From positions 1 to 56,977 of the forward strand of contig JAQIBV010000053.1 of assembly GCA_027858855.1 (NCBI GenBank): 56,977 nucleotides of DNA. The letters run 5' to 3'. The stretch comes from Spirochaetota bacterium. Lineage in GTDB: Bacteria; Spirochaetota; UBA4802; JAFGJZ01. Below are positions 36,194 to 45,464 of the stretch, one piece after another (position 1 is the stretch's first letter; every line of letters starts with the position of its first letter). The position numbers and the translations under genes are program-made. A model generated the notes under the pieces. It worked only from the letters and a program-made list of their open reading frames with translations. It searched no databases and was not told the origin of the DNA.

Positions 36194-38338
36194 CCAATTT
36201 TTTCAGAAAAACCTAATTATGATGGAACTTCAAGTGTTCTGACTGAAGAAATTCAGATGTTTACATTTTCAGCTGTAAACGCAAAGTTTATACGTTATGT
36301 TGGTCATGGAAACAGCAGTAATTCTTATAACAGTATCCGTGAGATTGAGTTTTATTCAATGTCGAATGATGGTGATTCTGACGAAAATAGCGATGATAGT
36401 AATGATGATAACAGCGATGATCAAATCGAAATTGATGATGGCGATTCCAACGATCAATCCGATAATACTGACGAAACGCTTAAACTTATAGATATTTCCG
36501 ATATAAGCTGTACAAGCTATAGAAACTGGAATTTAGCTAAGTATGCGATAGATGGTAATCTTGGATAAATATGGTCGTCTTATGGTGATAATGAAGCTCT
36601 CACTATAATCCTCAGTGCCCAGGAAACTGTTAGCAGTGTGGACATTGCCTTTTACAGAGGAAATACTCGAAAAACTCATTTCGAAATACATAGTTCTCTT
36701 GATGGTGTTAATTACACTATTGTTTATAATGGTGAATCATCAGGTTTAACTGAAGACTTTGAATCGTTTACTCTTTCGACTTCTCAGGCTAAATATATTC
36801 GTTATGTTGGTCATGGAAACAGCTCAAATATGTACAACAGCATAAAAGAGATTAATCTTTATTCAGGCAATTCTTCAAATGAAGATCCAATTGAAGATCC
36901 AATTGAAGATCCAATCGAAATTGCGATTGAGTATCCGTCCTTAACAGATAAACCTAAAATTGTAATTATGGCGGATATTATGCCTAAAGCTCCAGAAGGA
37001 GTAGAGGACAAAAATGAGGTTGATGATCGCCAATCTTTTATCCGACTTTTAGTTTATTCTAACGAATTTGAAATTGCTGGTCTTATTGGTGCCAATAGTC
37101 GTTATGGAGCCAAAAGAGGTGATTCCAAAGCTTTTTATGATGCGATCAATCTTTATGAAGATATTAAACCAAACCTTGATAAGCATGCTAAAGGTTATCC
37201 TTCAGCAGATCAATTGCGTAGTGTTGTGTATGAGGGGCAACGAACTTATGTTGGTATGGCCGGGGTTGGCGAAGGCATGGATACGGCTGGCTCGCGTCAT
37301 ATTATGTCGCTCCTTGAAGACCAAGATGAAAAACCTATATGGTTTCTCGGCTGGGGTGGCATGAATACACTGACTCAGGTGCTTTGGACAATAGATAAAA
37401 AACAGAAAGAGGGAACACTTTCAGATCACGAAGTTGCTTGTATGATAGGTAAAGTGCGAATAGTGGATGTTGTTGCCCAAGATAATAGCTGTGCACAAAT
37501 TGATGATCTGTTTCCGTCAATATTCTATGTACGTGCAACACATCAATATTTTGGTTTTTCAGAATGGAGAAGTAACTTCAGGCCACACTATGCAGATTCT
37601 CAGAAGGGTAATCTTGATGTAGCCGACTACAATTGGTTTTTGGAAAATGCCAGAGATAGTTCAAAATTCGGTGCCTTTGGAGCATCGTATCCGAATAGAA
37701 AATATCTGTTTGAGGGAGACACTCCATCATTTTTGTACCTGTTTCAAAACGGTCTCAGTGACCCTATGAAGCCGCATTATGGTTCATGGGGCGGAAGATT
37801 TTCGCGCGATAAGGAGTACTCCAAAGGTGGAGAGCATAACGGTCAATATGATGGAGTAGGCTATGTTTATACAGACGAACATGAATCTGTTAAGGATAGC
37901 TTTAACGGAGTTAACGACGTATATGCTTGTTTATGGCGTTGGAGAGAGGACTATCAAAATGATTTTGCTGCCCGTATGCTATGGACAATATCAGACAGTT
38001 ATGACAAAGCCAATCATAGTCCGGTGGTAAAAATTGATAACGATGATACTAAGAACATTATTCATCTTCAAGCAAACAGAAGCGAAACCGTATATCTTGA
38101 CGCTTCCGCGACTTTTGATCCGGATAATGACACTCTTTACTATTCATGGTGGAACTATGCCGAGCCGGGAACATACAACAGCACAATAAGCATTCAAAAT
38201 AGCTTAGAACAAAAGGCCAGTATTACTGTTCCTTCAAATGCAAAAAGTGGAGATACTATTCATATTGTTTTAACAGTACGTGATAATGGAACTCCGATAC
38301 TTACTTCTTACAGAAGAGTTGTAATAACAGTTAAATAA
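36191..38338 (+). pseudogene. DUF1593 (Sde0182-like) cellulose-binding protein, truncated and interrupted
   Basis: The reading frame encodes, in order: the second half of a discoidin (F5/8 C) domain (RYVGHGNSSNSYNSIREIEF), an Asp/Asn/Ser linker, a complete second discoidin domain (RYVGHGNSSNMYNSIKEINL), an EDPI repeat linker, a DUF1593 nucleoside-hydrolase-like domain starting KPKIVIMADIMPKAPEGVED, and a C-terminal immunoglobulin-like domain with DASATFDPDNDTLYYSWW. A TAA at 36566-36568 interrupts the second discoidin domain after AIDGNLG, and the frame resumes directly with IWSSYGD. The 5' end is missing: no signal peptide, and the first discoidin domain begins midway. An internal ATG at 36638 could express the 566-residue 3' part, but without secretion. 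Confidence 0.85.
36881..36916 (+). repeat. 12-bp tandem repeat x3 (EDPI linker)
   Basis: GAAGATCCAATT occurs three times in tandem (last copy ends ATC), giving the Glu-Asp-Pro-Ile linker between the discoidin and DUF1593 domains. Confidence 0.9.
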
Positions 38339-38371
38339 GCTGTTCAGTTGTTTTTCATTTTAATTATTAAA

Positions 38372-38400
38372 GAGCCGTGAGCGATTTTTGCTCACGGTTC
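38372..38400. terminator. Bidirectional terminator between convergent genes
   Basis: An 11-bp stem GAGCCGTGAGC with GCTCACGGTTC (one wobble), loop GATTTTT, in the 69-nt gap between the DUF1593 pseudogene and the WapI-like gene. A short T-run follows rightward. Confidence 0.78.
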
Positions 38401-38407
38401 CCTATTT

Positions 38408-38860
38408 TTAACTGTATTCTCCCCTTACCGGATATTTATTAATCGCAGATTTTACATTTAATGCGATAGTCGCAAGTTCAGCTTTAGTACACTTGAGTTC
38501 TATTTTGTATGAATCCTCAAAAGCCATTCCCGGCGGCAAAAACTCTGCTTCTAAAACTACAGTGATTAGGTGTGAATCATTAAAGCGTTTATATTTAAAC
38601 CAAACGCAGGTCTCACGAAAACGGAGATCTTTATGCTCAGGATTTTTGCCTTCCGCAAGAGTTTCAAACCAGTCTGCCATTTCTGTAAGCTCGAATGTTA
38701 AGAACGCGGAATCATTTTTATTCCATTGTTGTTTTCCGTCGTTGGCATGAAGGTGCGCGTTTAGCCAGTCACAGTCATAATAGCCCTCTGTAATTTCTGG
38801 GTACTGATAACCATTAATAGAAATCTCAATTAACTTGTCGTCATCTTTAAATGTAATCAT
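38408..38860 (-). CDS. WapI-type immunity protein, probable
   Basis: A 150-residue acidic cytoplasmic protein. The pattern ISINGYQYPEITEGYYDCDWL near the start, then FLTFELTEMADWFETL and a C-terminal Asn-rich helix, resembles WapI-family immunity proteins that neutralise contact-dependent rRNA/tRNA toxins. ATG 38860 has GGAGTG upstream; a TTG four codons earlier is less likely. No WapA/Rhs-type toxin gene lies in this window, so it is an orphan immunity gene or a relative with another role. Confidence 0.6.
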   Translation of the reverse strand: MITFKDDDKLIEISINGYQYPEITEGYYDCDWLNAHLHANDGKQQWNKNDSAFLTFELTEMADWFETLAEGKNPEHKDLRFRETCVWFKYKRFNDSHLITVVLEAEFLPPGMAFEDSYKIELKCTKAELATIALNVKSAINKYPVRGEYS

Positions 38861-38911
38861 ATCACACTCCAAATTAAATTTTTACTCAACCCTTAATGCC
38901 AACAATACATC

Positions 38912-38961
38912 CTTATATCGCCAGGCCTGGCTTATCGATTACCGGGACCCGATGATATAAG
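38912..38961. other. Palindrome inside a larger inverted repeat
   Basis: CTTATATC (38912-38919) and GATATAAG (38954-38961) enclose a perfect 12-bp palindrome GCCAGGCCTGGC (38920-38931). It lies directly after the stop of the minus-strand DUF4352 gene and could act as a terminator or a protein-binding site. Confidence 0.5.
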
Positions 38962-38967
38962 TATTAT

Positions 38968-39483
38968 TTATGGAATAAGGATTTCAATGTTCTTATCAGC
39001 TTTAATTATCATTTTCCAGCCTTTTTGTTCCCAGATATCCGTTGATACCTCAAAAACTGCGGCATCTTTTTGACCAATACCAGGATTAAGATCACTCGCT
39101 ATTTTAGTTTCGAGCTTCATTTGAGTCGAATAACTTGCTGATGCCCCGATTGCTTCATCATATGCCGCGTTATTAGGGTCAATAATCTTTATATCTGGTA
39201 AACTAAAAGAGTTGATTGGCTGATCCGTTATGTTTTTGTAATTAAAATCAATAATCACAAAAACAGCTCCTTCTGCCGCACTTTCTTCAATAAAATCTGA
39301 GCCTACTTTACTCTTTGATTTTACTGCTGTAACCGTTACCTCAAATTTTTCTGTAGCTATTTTTTCATTAAGCTTGGCCTGGATTTGAGGTTCGTTGCTT
39401 TCACTGCAGGCCAACCCTACCAATACAAATAATATTAGTATTGGTAAAACCGCAATAACTGATTTAAAATTTTTTGACTTCAT
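38968..39483 (-). CDS. DUF4352 lipoprotein
   Basis: A 171-residue lipoprotein: hydrophobic N-terminus with lipobox VGLAC (Cys26). The mature part is an immunoglobulin-like DUF4352 domain: EKFEVTVTAVKSKSKVG, then GAVFVIIDFNYKNITDQPIN and the final EKGWKMIIKADKN-like strand. Such domains are extracytoplasmic and sometimes bind metal or partner proteins; the role is unknown. AAGGAG precedes the ATG. Its start overlaps the end of the DUF2085 gene by 20 nt, so the two are translationally coupled. Confidence 0.85.
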   Translation of the reverse strand: MKSKNFKSVIAVLPILILFVLVGLACSESNEPQIQAKLNEKIATEKFEVTVTAVKSKSKVGSDFIEESAAEGAVFVIIDFNYKNITDQPINSFSLPDIKIIDPNNAAYDEAIGASASYSTQMKLETKIASDLNPGIGQKDAAVFEVSTDIWEQKGWKMIIKADKNIEILIP

Positions 39484-39823
39484 TTTGATTCTCCTTTGAT
39501 AAAATATTTTTTATTGATTTGATAATTACAAAACCAGATAAAATACCAATAGCCGAACCGGTAACCAGTCGAACTATATTGGTATCAAATATTGTTATAA
39601 ATGTTATAATGTTGATAATAAGTACACAGAAGAGTATCAGATACAGAAAACTAAAGGAAACATTTACTTTAACAAGTGGGCTTAAAATCAACGTAACAAA
39701 AACCCCAAGATAGATGCCTGTACATCGCGCGCAGAGTACAAACTGAACGTCACCCCAAAAGAATGATCTTTCGGGGTTTTGATGACATATAGCACTTAAC
39801 AAGCTGAACAATTTATCGTACAT
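39464..39823 (-). CDS. DUF2085 membrane protein
   Basis: A 119-residue inner-membrane protein with three to four helices. It has the family signature in order: ICHQNPERSFFWG, then FVLCARCTGIYLGVF, the Cys residues suggesting metal or thiol chemistry. The family is of unknown function. The second ATG (39823) is preferred because GGAG lies eight bases upstream; the first ATG at 39829 is too close to it. It overlaps the following DUF4352 lipoprotein gene. Confidence 0.85.
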   Translation of the reverse strand: MYDKLFSLLSAICHQNPERSFFWGDVQFVLCARCTGIYLGVFVTLILSPLVKVNVSFSFLYLILFCVLIINIITFITIFDTNIVRLVTGSAIGILSGFVIIKSIKNILSKENQNEVKKF

Positions 39824-39941
39824 AATCATTTCTCCAATTTAGGATGTTATTAAACAACTCTGTTCTTTTTGAGAAATGCAATCAGGGCTAACAAACTTGC
39901 TGCCTTTTAAATCAACTATACAAGCATTATGCCAAAACAGT

Positions 39942-39980
39942 TTTATCCAAGATAGCGATTGAGCCTCTATCTTAGATAAA
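39942..39980 (-). terminator. Hairpin after the 237-residue unknown gene
   Basis: A 14-bp stem TTTATCCAAGATAG with CTATCTTAGATAAA (one mismatch), loop of 11 nt, 36 nt beyond the stop of the minus-strand gene at 40017. A/T-rich flanks can extend it. Confidence 0.5.
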
Positions 39981-40016
39981 ATTTGGTTTTTTTAAAAAAA
40001 ACTCTAACATAAGATT

Positions 40017-40730
40017 TTAGTGAATAAATGGTTCGGGATCTTCTTGTACTTTTTCAAGCACATGCAGGGATTTAATAATATTGTCCAAAGGCTGCCCCTT
40101 CACGGAAAGAGTCGCGTGGCCATTATCGATACTTTTATCCTGGTATCCTTCGCCCAGTGCCGGGGTTCCTGTAATATCATAAACCTTACGATTTTCTTCA
40201 ATGTCATCATAGACTTCCCTCAAAATATAATAACGGATTCTCCCTAATGTGGGCACTATGCCCTCATACGCGTTCTGCCACTTGCTTATAAGCTTTTTTA
40301 TCAGCTCGGCTTTTTCAAGTTCCGATAAATAGTTAAAGTTTTCGGGTAAAATTATCCGTCTTAGCCGTCCGAAACCCATTATCGCGTACGCAAAAATAGG
40401 AGAGGGTATTTCTCTTTCAGTTTTAACATAAAGGTAAGGAATAAAGCTTTGTCTCTCCTTTGCTTGTCTGCGCAAAACTTCTTCTTCGATTGCTTGTTGA
40501 ATCTCTTCTCGTGTTTTGTCGGCCATCTTCTTTATTTCAGATCTGTCTGTTTCTACTCCTTTGTGCAGATTATTAATCAGAAACGAGTTTGACATATCTC
40601 CTTCCATAAAAGCCTTAAATCTTCTGGTTCCTTTACTTAGATTGGTGTACCCGATCCTTCCGAGTACAACCGATTTCTTTAATTTTTTTTCTCGCATTAA
40701 ATCACAGATGTATTTTTGTAATGTGTACAT
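40017..40730 (-). CDS. Protein of unknown function, 237 residues
   Basis: A soluble basic protein I do not recognise. The N-terminal third (KKSVVLGRIGYTNLSKGTRR) looks like a helical DNA-binding or plasmid/phage-type segment. A long charged helix follows (about 75-95, KKMADKTREEIQQAIEEE). The C-terminal half has mixed alpha/beta content with LGRIRYYILREVYDDIEEN and a Gly-rich loop (DITGTPALGEG). ATG 40730 is chosen because GGAGGAG lies just upstream; a TTG five codons earlier overlaps that site. It is not part of an evident operon. Confidence 0.65.
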   Translation of the reverse strand: MYTLQKYICDLMREKKLKKSVVLGRIGYTNLSKGTRRFKAFMEGDMSNSFLINNLHKGVETDRSEIKKMADKTREEIQQAIEEEVLRRQAKERQSFIPYLYVKTEREIPSPIFAYAIMGFGRLRRIILPENFNYLSELEKAELIKKLISKWQNAYEGIVPTLGRIRYYILREVYDDIEENRKVYDITGTPALGEGYQDKSIDNGHATLSVKGQPLDNIIKSLHVLEKVQEDPEPFIH

Positions 40731-40912
40731 ATACTCCTCCCCCAATTATGATTTTTATCTGACGTAAATGTCTTTGCAAACAAGGCCATAAATACAAGGT
40801 ACAAGATGGTTAATGGAGAAGGTAGCGACTGAAAGTATATGTTGAAGGAATTGTTCGAATTTCTAAATCAAAATCATATATGCTGAATTCGGCTGAATTC
40901 AATGTAGAAGCG

Positions 40913-40937
40913 CAACCGGTTGAAAAAAATATTGACA
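40913..40937 (+). promoter_or_regulatory. Possible operator and -35 box of the xylanase gene
   Basis: CAACCGGTTG (40913-40922) is a perfect 10-bp palindrome with a central CG, as expected for LacI-family operators. TTGACA (40932-40937) follows ten bases later. No good -10 was found at 17 nt, so the promoter call is weak. Confidence 0.3.
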
Positions 40938-41038
40938 AAATCTGCTAACTTAATGAATGATTTCTATAGAGTTAAGAAAATTTTCCGCACAAATTACCAT
41001 TTCTCAAAAATCAAACAATCTTTTTCCCGGAGGATCTT

Positions 41039-42790
41039 ATGTTTAGACTTAAAAACGACAAAAAATGTTTGCCCAAACATCCAATACTGTTTCAAAGTTT
41101 TTGGCAAGCGTTACTATTCCTTATTTCTATCAATATGCTCTTAACACTTTTTTCCTGTGACCCGCTCAAAAAGTATGATGCGGAAATTGAAACAGACATT
41201 ACTCCCATCAAGGAGGTCTTTAAAGATGATTTTATTGTCGGTGCAGCCATCGAACCTAATCAATTAGAAGGAGCCGAAGGGGCGTTGCTCAGATATCATT
41301 TTAGCGGGTTGACTGCTGAAAACGCGATGAAGTTTAAAACGATACACCCAAAACGAAAAGTCTGGTCTTTTGACAAGGCTGACAAAATTGTTGAATTTGC
41401 CAGAAAATATGACATGAAAGTCCGTGGACACGCTTTTGTTTGGCACCACCCTGCAGAGCATGCTCACTGGGCTTTCCTGAATATGGATGGTTCAAAAAAA
41501 TCACGGGAAGAGACCCTCGAAATTCTTGAAGAACATATTACGACACTTATGGATCGCTATAAAGATGATGTTTACTGCTGGGATGTTGTAAATGAAGCCA
41601 TCGATGAATACGAGAAAGACGGTATGCGCAAAACAGAATGGTACCGCCGTATTGGACCAGACTATGTAGCTGAGGCTTTCAAAATAGCGCACAAGGCAGA
41701 CCCAAAAATCAAGCTATTTTATAATGATTATGAAAATTACAAACCCAATAAAAGAAAACTGATTAAGAAATTTATAAAAGATATGCTTGATGACGGAGTA
41801 CCAATTCATGGTATCGGTATGCAGCTGCATATAAGCAATGGCTTTCCTTCGATGGACATGATAGAAGAGGCTATAATTGATTACCGGGATCTTGGATTGG
41901 AGATTCACATTACTGAACTTGATATTTCCATGTATGCTCACGAATATGACAAGATAGATGGCACACCATCAGAGGCGCATATCGTGCATCAAGCTTATAG
42001 ATACAAGCAATTGATGGAACTTTTTCGCAAATATAAGGATGTTGTTACGAATGTTACATTGTGGGGCTATCATAATGGACATACCTGGTTGACGGGAGCT
42101 CCCTATAATCGCCCTGATTGGCCGTTTCCTTTTAATGACGACTATAAGTCTAATTTGTCTTATAAGGGAATCACTTTGCAGGAGCTACCTCCATTTCAGG
42201 AAGTAATAGAAATTCATGAACCCAAAGTATATGAAGCGTCAATGGGTACTGTTAAAATTGATGCGAATATAGATGCCGCATGGAAAAAGGCTCCAACAGG
42301 TGTAACCGATGTTATCACTACCGGAGAGAATGTTTCTAAAGCGAAGGTAAGAACTCTTTGGGACAAGAAAAATCTTTATTTTTTGCTTGAAGTTGAGGAT
42401 GATGATATGAGTGTGAATGCTGGTGAAGCTTATATGAACGACTCTGTTGAAGTCTTTATTGATGAAAACAACGCAAAAACTCCGTCTTATGAAGAGGGAA
42501 ATGATTTTCAATTGCGTGTAGACTACGAGAACAAGGTTTCTGTTGGCGGATACGCCGATAAAGGGATGATAAGATCCGCGGCTAAAAAAACTGCTAACGG
42601 TTATATTATAGAAATCGCTTTTGCTTTACAGTCAATTGAAGGGAAAGATGGCGCTGTACTGGGCTGCGATTTTCAGGTCAATAATAATGACGGAACCGGC
42701 TCTCGTGTTGCCATAGCAAAATGGAATGATTTTACTAACGAATCATGGAGAAGCACAGCCGGCTGGGGTACTCTTAAACTTGTTAAATAG
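41039..42790 (+). CDS. GH10 endo-1,4-beta-xylanase lipoprotein with CBM9
   Basis: A 583-residue exported enzyme expected to cleave xylan. The N-terminal hydrophobic segment ends in a lipobox-like LLTLFSC (Cys40), so it is probably lipid-anchored. GH10 domain about 60-385: substrate-site HAFVWHH, acid/base Glu186 in WDVVNEAID, nucleophile Glu293 in HITELDI, and LWGYHNGHTWL near the end. A family 9 carbohydrate-binding module covers about 400-583 (RTLWDKKNLYFLLEVEDDD, NDSVEVFIDE, closing with WRSTAGWGTLKLV). CGGAGGATCTT precedes the ATG. It probably acts at the cell surface, feeding xylo-oligosaccharides to the cell. Confidence 0.95.
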   Translation: MFRLKNDKKCLPKHPILFQSFWQALLFLISINMLLTLFSCDPLKKYDAEIETDITPIKEVFKDDFIVGAAIEPNQLEGAEGALLRYHFSGLTAENAMKFKTIHPKRKVWSFDKADKIVEFARKYDMKVRGHAFVWHHPAEHAHWAFLNMDGSKKSREETLEILEEHITTLMDRYKDDVYCWDVVNEAIDEYEKDGMRKTEWYRRIGPDYVAEAFKIAHKADPKIKLFYNDYENYKPNKRKLIKKFIKDMLDDGVPIHGIGMQLHISNGFPSMDMIEEAIIDYRDLGLEIHITELDISMYAHEYDKIDGTPSEAHIVHQAYRYKQLMELFRKYKDVVTNVTLWGYHNGHTWLTGAPYNRPDWPFPFNDDYKSNLSYKGITLQELPPFQEVIEIHEPKVYEASMGTVKIDANIDAAWKKAPTGVTDVITTGENVSKAKVRTLWDKKNLYFLLEVEDDDMSVNAGEAYMNDSVEVFIDENNAKTPSYEEGNDFQLRVDYENKVSVGGYADKGMIRSAAKKTANGYIIEIAFALQSIEGKDGAVLGCDFQVNNNDGTGSRVAIAKWNDFTNESWRSTAGWGTLKLVK

Positions 42791-42821
42791 TTTTTAGCAA
42801 ACATACAGTCATAACAATAGC

Positions 42822-42854
42822 ATAAAGCCGCTTCCAACGTGGAGGCGGCTTTAT
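42822..42854 (+). terminator. Terminator of the xylanase gene
   Basis: A 10-bp stem ATAAAGCCGC with GCGGCTTTAT, extended inward by TTCC/GGAG pairing, 32 nt after the stop codon. The following T-run is short. Confidence 0.7.
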
Positions 42855-43062
42855 TGCATTTAGATAAATCTAGGTCAGTAAGGATTATTAAATGACCTAA
42901 TAAAATATGATTAAAACTCATACACATTTTCTTTCAAAATGAGTGTAAACGAGCTCTACGTGAAAAACCATCATTTAAAGCACGCACATAAACTGTAATA
43001 CTTTCTGAACTTTTAAAATTTATAAAAGTTCTTTGGTGATTTATCGAATTATCTTATAGTAT

Positions 43063-44066
43063 TTAGTGATCAAAACTTTTAATCGGTACTCTAAGTATTC
43101 CTCGTCCGTTATAGGGGTTTTCCCGATTTTTATTTGGTGCCACAAGTTCAGTTATATAAAGGATCTCATCATCATCTTCTATACGAATACGACAGGATGA
43201 AGCTTGTCCAAACCCCGATATATTATAACGAATTAATGTGTCATTAGAAGGATCGTACATTTTTAAAGTGTGATTGATTGGATCGGTCATCCATATCCTT
43301 TTTTCGAATCTAAACACAGATCATCGAAGGCTTCTTTCATTTTAGTTTTTTGATACACAACATTAATACTAGCATCAGCGCCATTCTGTTGAGAAGTTAT
43401 AAACCCGATGTTTTCAAGGGTGTTGCTATAATAGAGTCTTTTTTGAGAAGAATTATATATTAGCCCGTTAGCAAGACCAATATCTTCTGTATAAGGCTGA
43501 GGCTTTAATAACTCCCCATTATGATCGATAAGGAAGTACATGATTCTGCCGCTTGGGAAAATAAAACTAAAATTACTTGTAGCAAAATAGCCATATCCGT
43601 CATCGTCAAAAGCCAAACCGTTCATTGCAGGATATTCAGGGGTAACAGCTTCTACCCTGTTAAGGTCCGATGATATTCTTGCAATAAATCCTCCCGTTTC
43701 AATCCAGTATTTCTCAGTTTGCTCTTTGGATATTGCAACATAGAGTTGACCGTTACTAGCTTGATCAATTCCGAGAGCATGACCGCCTACTTGTGCAGAT
43801 TTTATAATAGATAAGTCCAGTCCGGATGGTCCGTCTAAAAGAAAAATGTTCCCTTCAAGACTTGTTACATACACACGATTAGAAGTTTTATCAAGATAGA
43901 TATTTTCACAGGCAGGCATACCCTCGTAAAAACGTGCCCCTTCGAGATCTTCCATTTTTAGTTGAAACTCTTGAACTGCTTTGACTTTTCCAGTACTGAT
44001 AAAATGCCAACATGATGTGTTTGACAACAATATTAGCAACACCAATAATAATCTTTTTCTTTTCAT
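43063..44066 (-). pseudogene. SMP-30/NHL-like beta-propeller lipoprotein, frameshifted
   Basis: Encodes a lipoprotein (signal peptide with LLSNTSC) and a six-bladed SMP-30/gluconolactonase-like propeller: YLDKTSNRVYVTSLEGNIFL, GLAFDDDGYGYFATSNF, NGLIYNSSQKRLYYSN and others. The frame ends after CLDSKKGYG at 43287, while the next frame continues immediately with RIWMTDPINHTLKMYDPSN and runs to 43063. The shift is at a run of six A residues (antisense T6 around 43299-43304); one more A would restore CLDSKKRIWMTDP. So it is either a one-base deletion or a homopolymer sequencing error. It follows the Crp-like regulator gene by about 50 nt on the same strand. Confidence 0.75.
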
Positions 44067-44114
44067 GCACAAGTCTCCCTCTGTAAGATATGTAATTATA
44101 ACATACCTTCTGTA

Positions 44115-44717
44115 TCACGCATTAACCTGTGTTTCTTTTTGATTTTTTCTTCTAATTCTGCTCAAAGAAACAGGCGATATACCCAGATATGACGCTATAT
44201 GATGAAGCTTTAAACGCTTTTCAAGATGCGAAAATCGATCCTGAAAATCCTGATATCGGATAATTGCGTTATCGAGAACCAGTGAAGACTCACGTTTCTC
44301 TTTTTCGAGTAATGCCTGTAAAAGAAAATTTCGAGACAATAGTCTGGCTGATTCTGAAAGATTTTCAAGTTCGTTTAAAATTTTGATGGGGAACTCGGCT
44401 ACTTGTGAATCTTCTAACGCTTCAATAGTAAAGCGCGATTCTGTACCTGTTGATACAGAAGCAAATGAGGGAATAAAGCTGTTTTCATCGGCGAACCATG
44501 CGGTATAGTCTTTACCCTCACAATCACAAAAATAGTAGCGAAATAGCCCGGTTGCCACATACGCAAATTTATCGCTTATTTCACCGGCTCTTAAATAATA
44601 ACCGGTACGAGATACGCTGCGTATGCGAGTATGACTGCGTAAATAATCAAGATACTGTTTTTCAAATGAAGCCAAGGAACAAAAAAAGTCGATCATCTTG
44701 TCTATCGGATCACTCAT
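44115..44717 (-). CDS. Crp/Fnr-family transcriptional regulator
   Basis: A 200-residue regulator: N-terminal cyclic-nucleotide-binding-like beta-roll (about 15-125, with YYLRAGEISDKFAYVATGLF and TAWFADENSFIPSF) and a C-terminal helix-turn-helix (about 175-197, HHIASYLGISPVSLSRIRR). It belongs to the small Crp-like group common in Bacteroidetes and spirochaetes; no clear cAMP-binding residues are visible, so the effector is unknown. ATG 44717 has GAGAGGG upstream. It lies just upstream of the frameshifted SMP-30-like lipoprotein gene and probably shares its transcript. Confidence 0.86.
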   Translation of the reverse strand: MSDPIDKMIDFFCSLASFEKQYLDYLRSHTRIRSVSRTGYYLRAGEISDKFAYVATGLFRYYFCDCEGKDYTAWFADENSFIPSFASVSTGTESRFTIEALEDSQVAEFPIKILNELENLSESARLLSRNFLLQALLEKEKRESSLVLDNAIIRYQDFQDRFSHLEKRLKLHHIASYLGISPVSLSRIRRKNQKETQVNA

Positions 44718-44821
44718 TATCCCTCTCATTTAGTGGTTTAAAATATGTAGAATAAATCTTAATCAGAAATAATCATCATTATCAATTATCAATTATATAT
44801 CTGAATACATGCAACATAAAT

Positions 44822-45412
44822 TTATAACCAGCTTTCCCATGAGTCTTGGAAAATAACGGGTATGCCATAATTTTTGCATACCCGAATCGTATGACCGGTA
44901 CCACCCGATTCGGGTTCATCGGGATCGACATAAAATAGAGCAGCCACTGGTTTATTAAACTTGTCTGTTCCCAAAACCTTCATGGTGTCTCGTATCAGAT
45001 ATTTACTTTTGGCCGCTAAAGTTTTGTTTTTGTTGCGATTGCGAATCATACTCTCATTTTTTGGTGTCGCTATTATTGTCTGGTAAATTGCCTTTTCCTC
45101 TTGGAATGTCGAGAGGTCTTCTGGATACAGATATTGAGCAGATGCTATCATTGCTTTTTTACGATGCCCTACATACGGAGCCACGATCTGAATTCTGGAG
45201 GGATCCACTTTTTTAATGCCCTCGATAAATGCAGAATCCGAACCTTCGGCATTGCCTGATCTGAAGATTATGGACGGATACTTTTGAGCCAGCATTTCTG
45301 TTAACAGTTCCGCTTTATGTATATATATCTCCGGGATATTGCGTTTGCCTTCAAAGAGCACAACCGGCGCATCATGGCTTTCTATTAAACCCGCGAATTC
45401 TTTTAATATCAT
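44822..45412 (-). CDS. SLOG-like (YspA/DprA-fold) nucleotide-binding protein
   Basis: A 196-residue cytoplasmic protein with a Rossmann-like pattern: VVLFEGKRNIPE on the first strand, then IIFRSGNAEGSDSAFIEGI, which matches the SG.A.G.D loop of the SLOG superfamily (DUF2493/YspA, DprA, LOG), then IVAPYVGHRKKAM, and near the C-terminus SGGTGHTIRVCKNYGIPVIF, another SLOG-type turn. SLOG proteins bind nucleotides or nucleotide-derived ligands and occur in defence and stress systems. It lies 85 nt downstream of the tandem-AAA+ gene on the same strand, with a 10-bp hairpin between, and is probably part of that operon. No catalytic role is evident. Confidence 0.72.
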   Translation of the reverse strand: MILKEFAGLIESHDAPVVLFEGKRNIPEIYIHKAELLTEMLAQKYPSIIFRSGNAEGSDSAFIEGIKKVDPSRIQIVAPYVGHRKKAMIASAQYLYPEDLSTFQEEKAIYQTIIATPKNESMIRNRNKNKTLAAKSKYLIRDTMKVLGTDKFNKPVAALFYVDPDEPESGGTGHTIRVCKNYGIPVIFQDSWESWL

Positions 45413-45464
45413 ATTAAACTCTCATTATATCTTTACTGTTTTATATTAATCACAGATTGTGGCT

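Noticed and set aside
40931-40970. A full sigma-70 promoter before the xylanase gene
   Set aside because: TTGACA is good, but no -10 box lies 16-18 nt downstream; only the -35 and the palindrome are reported, at low confidence.
43287-43310. Programmed -1 frameshifting in the SMP-30-like gene
   Set aside because: The A6 run does not offer a good slippery heptamer in the required phase, and no downstream stem-loop was seen. A one-base deletion or sequencing error is more likely.
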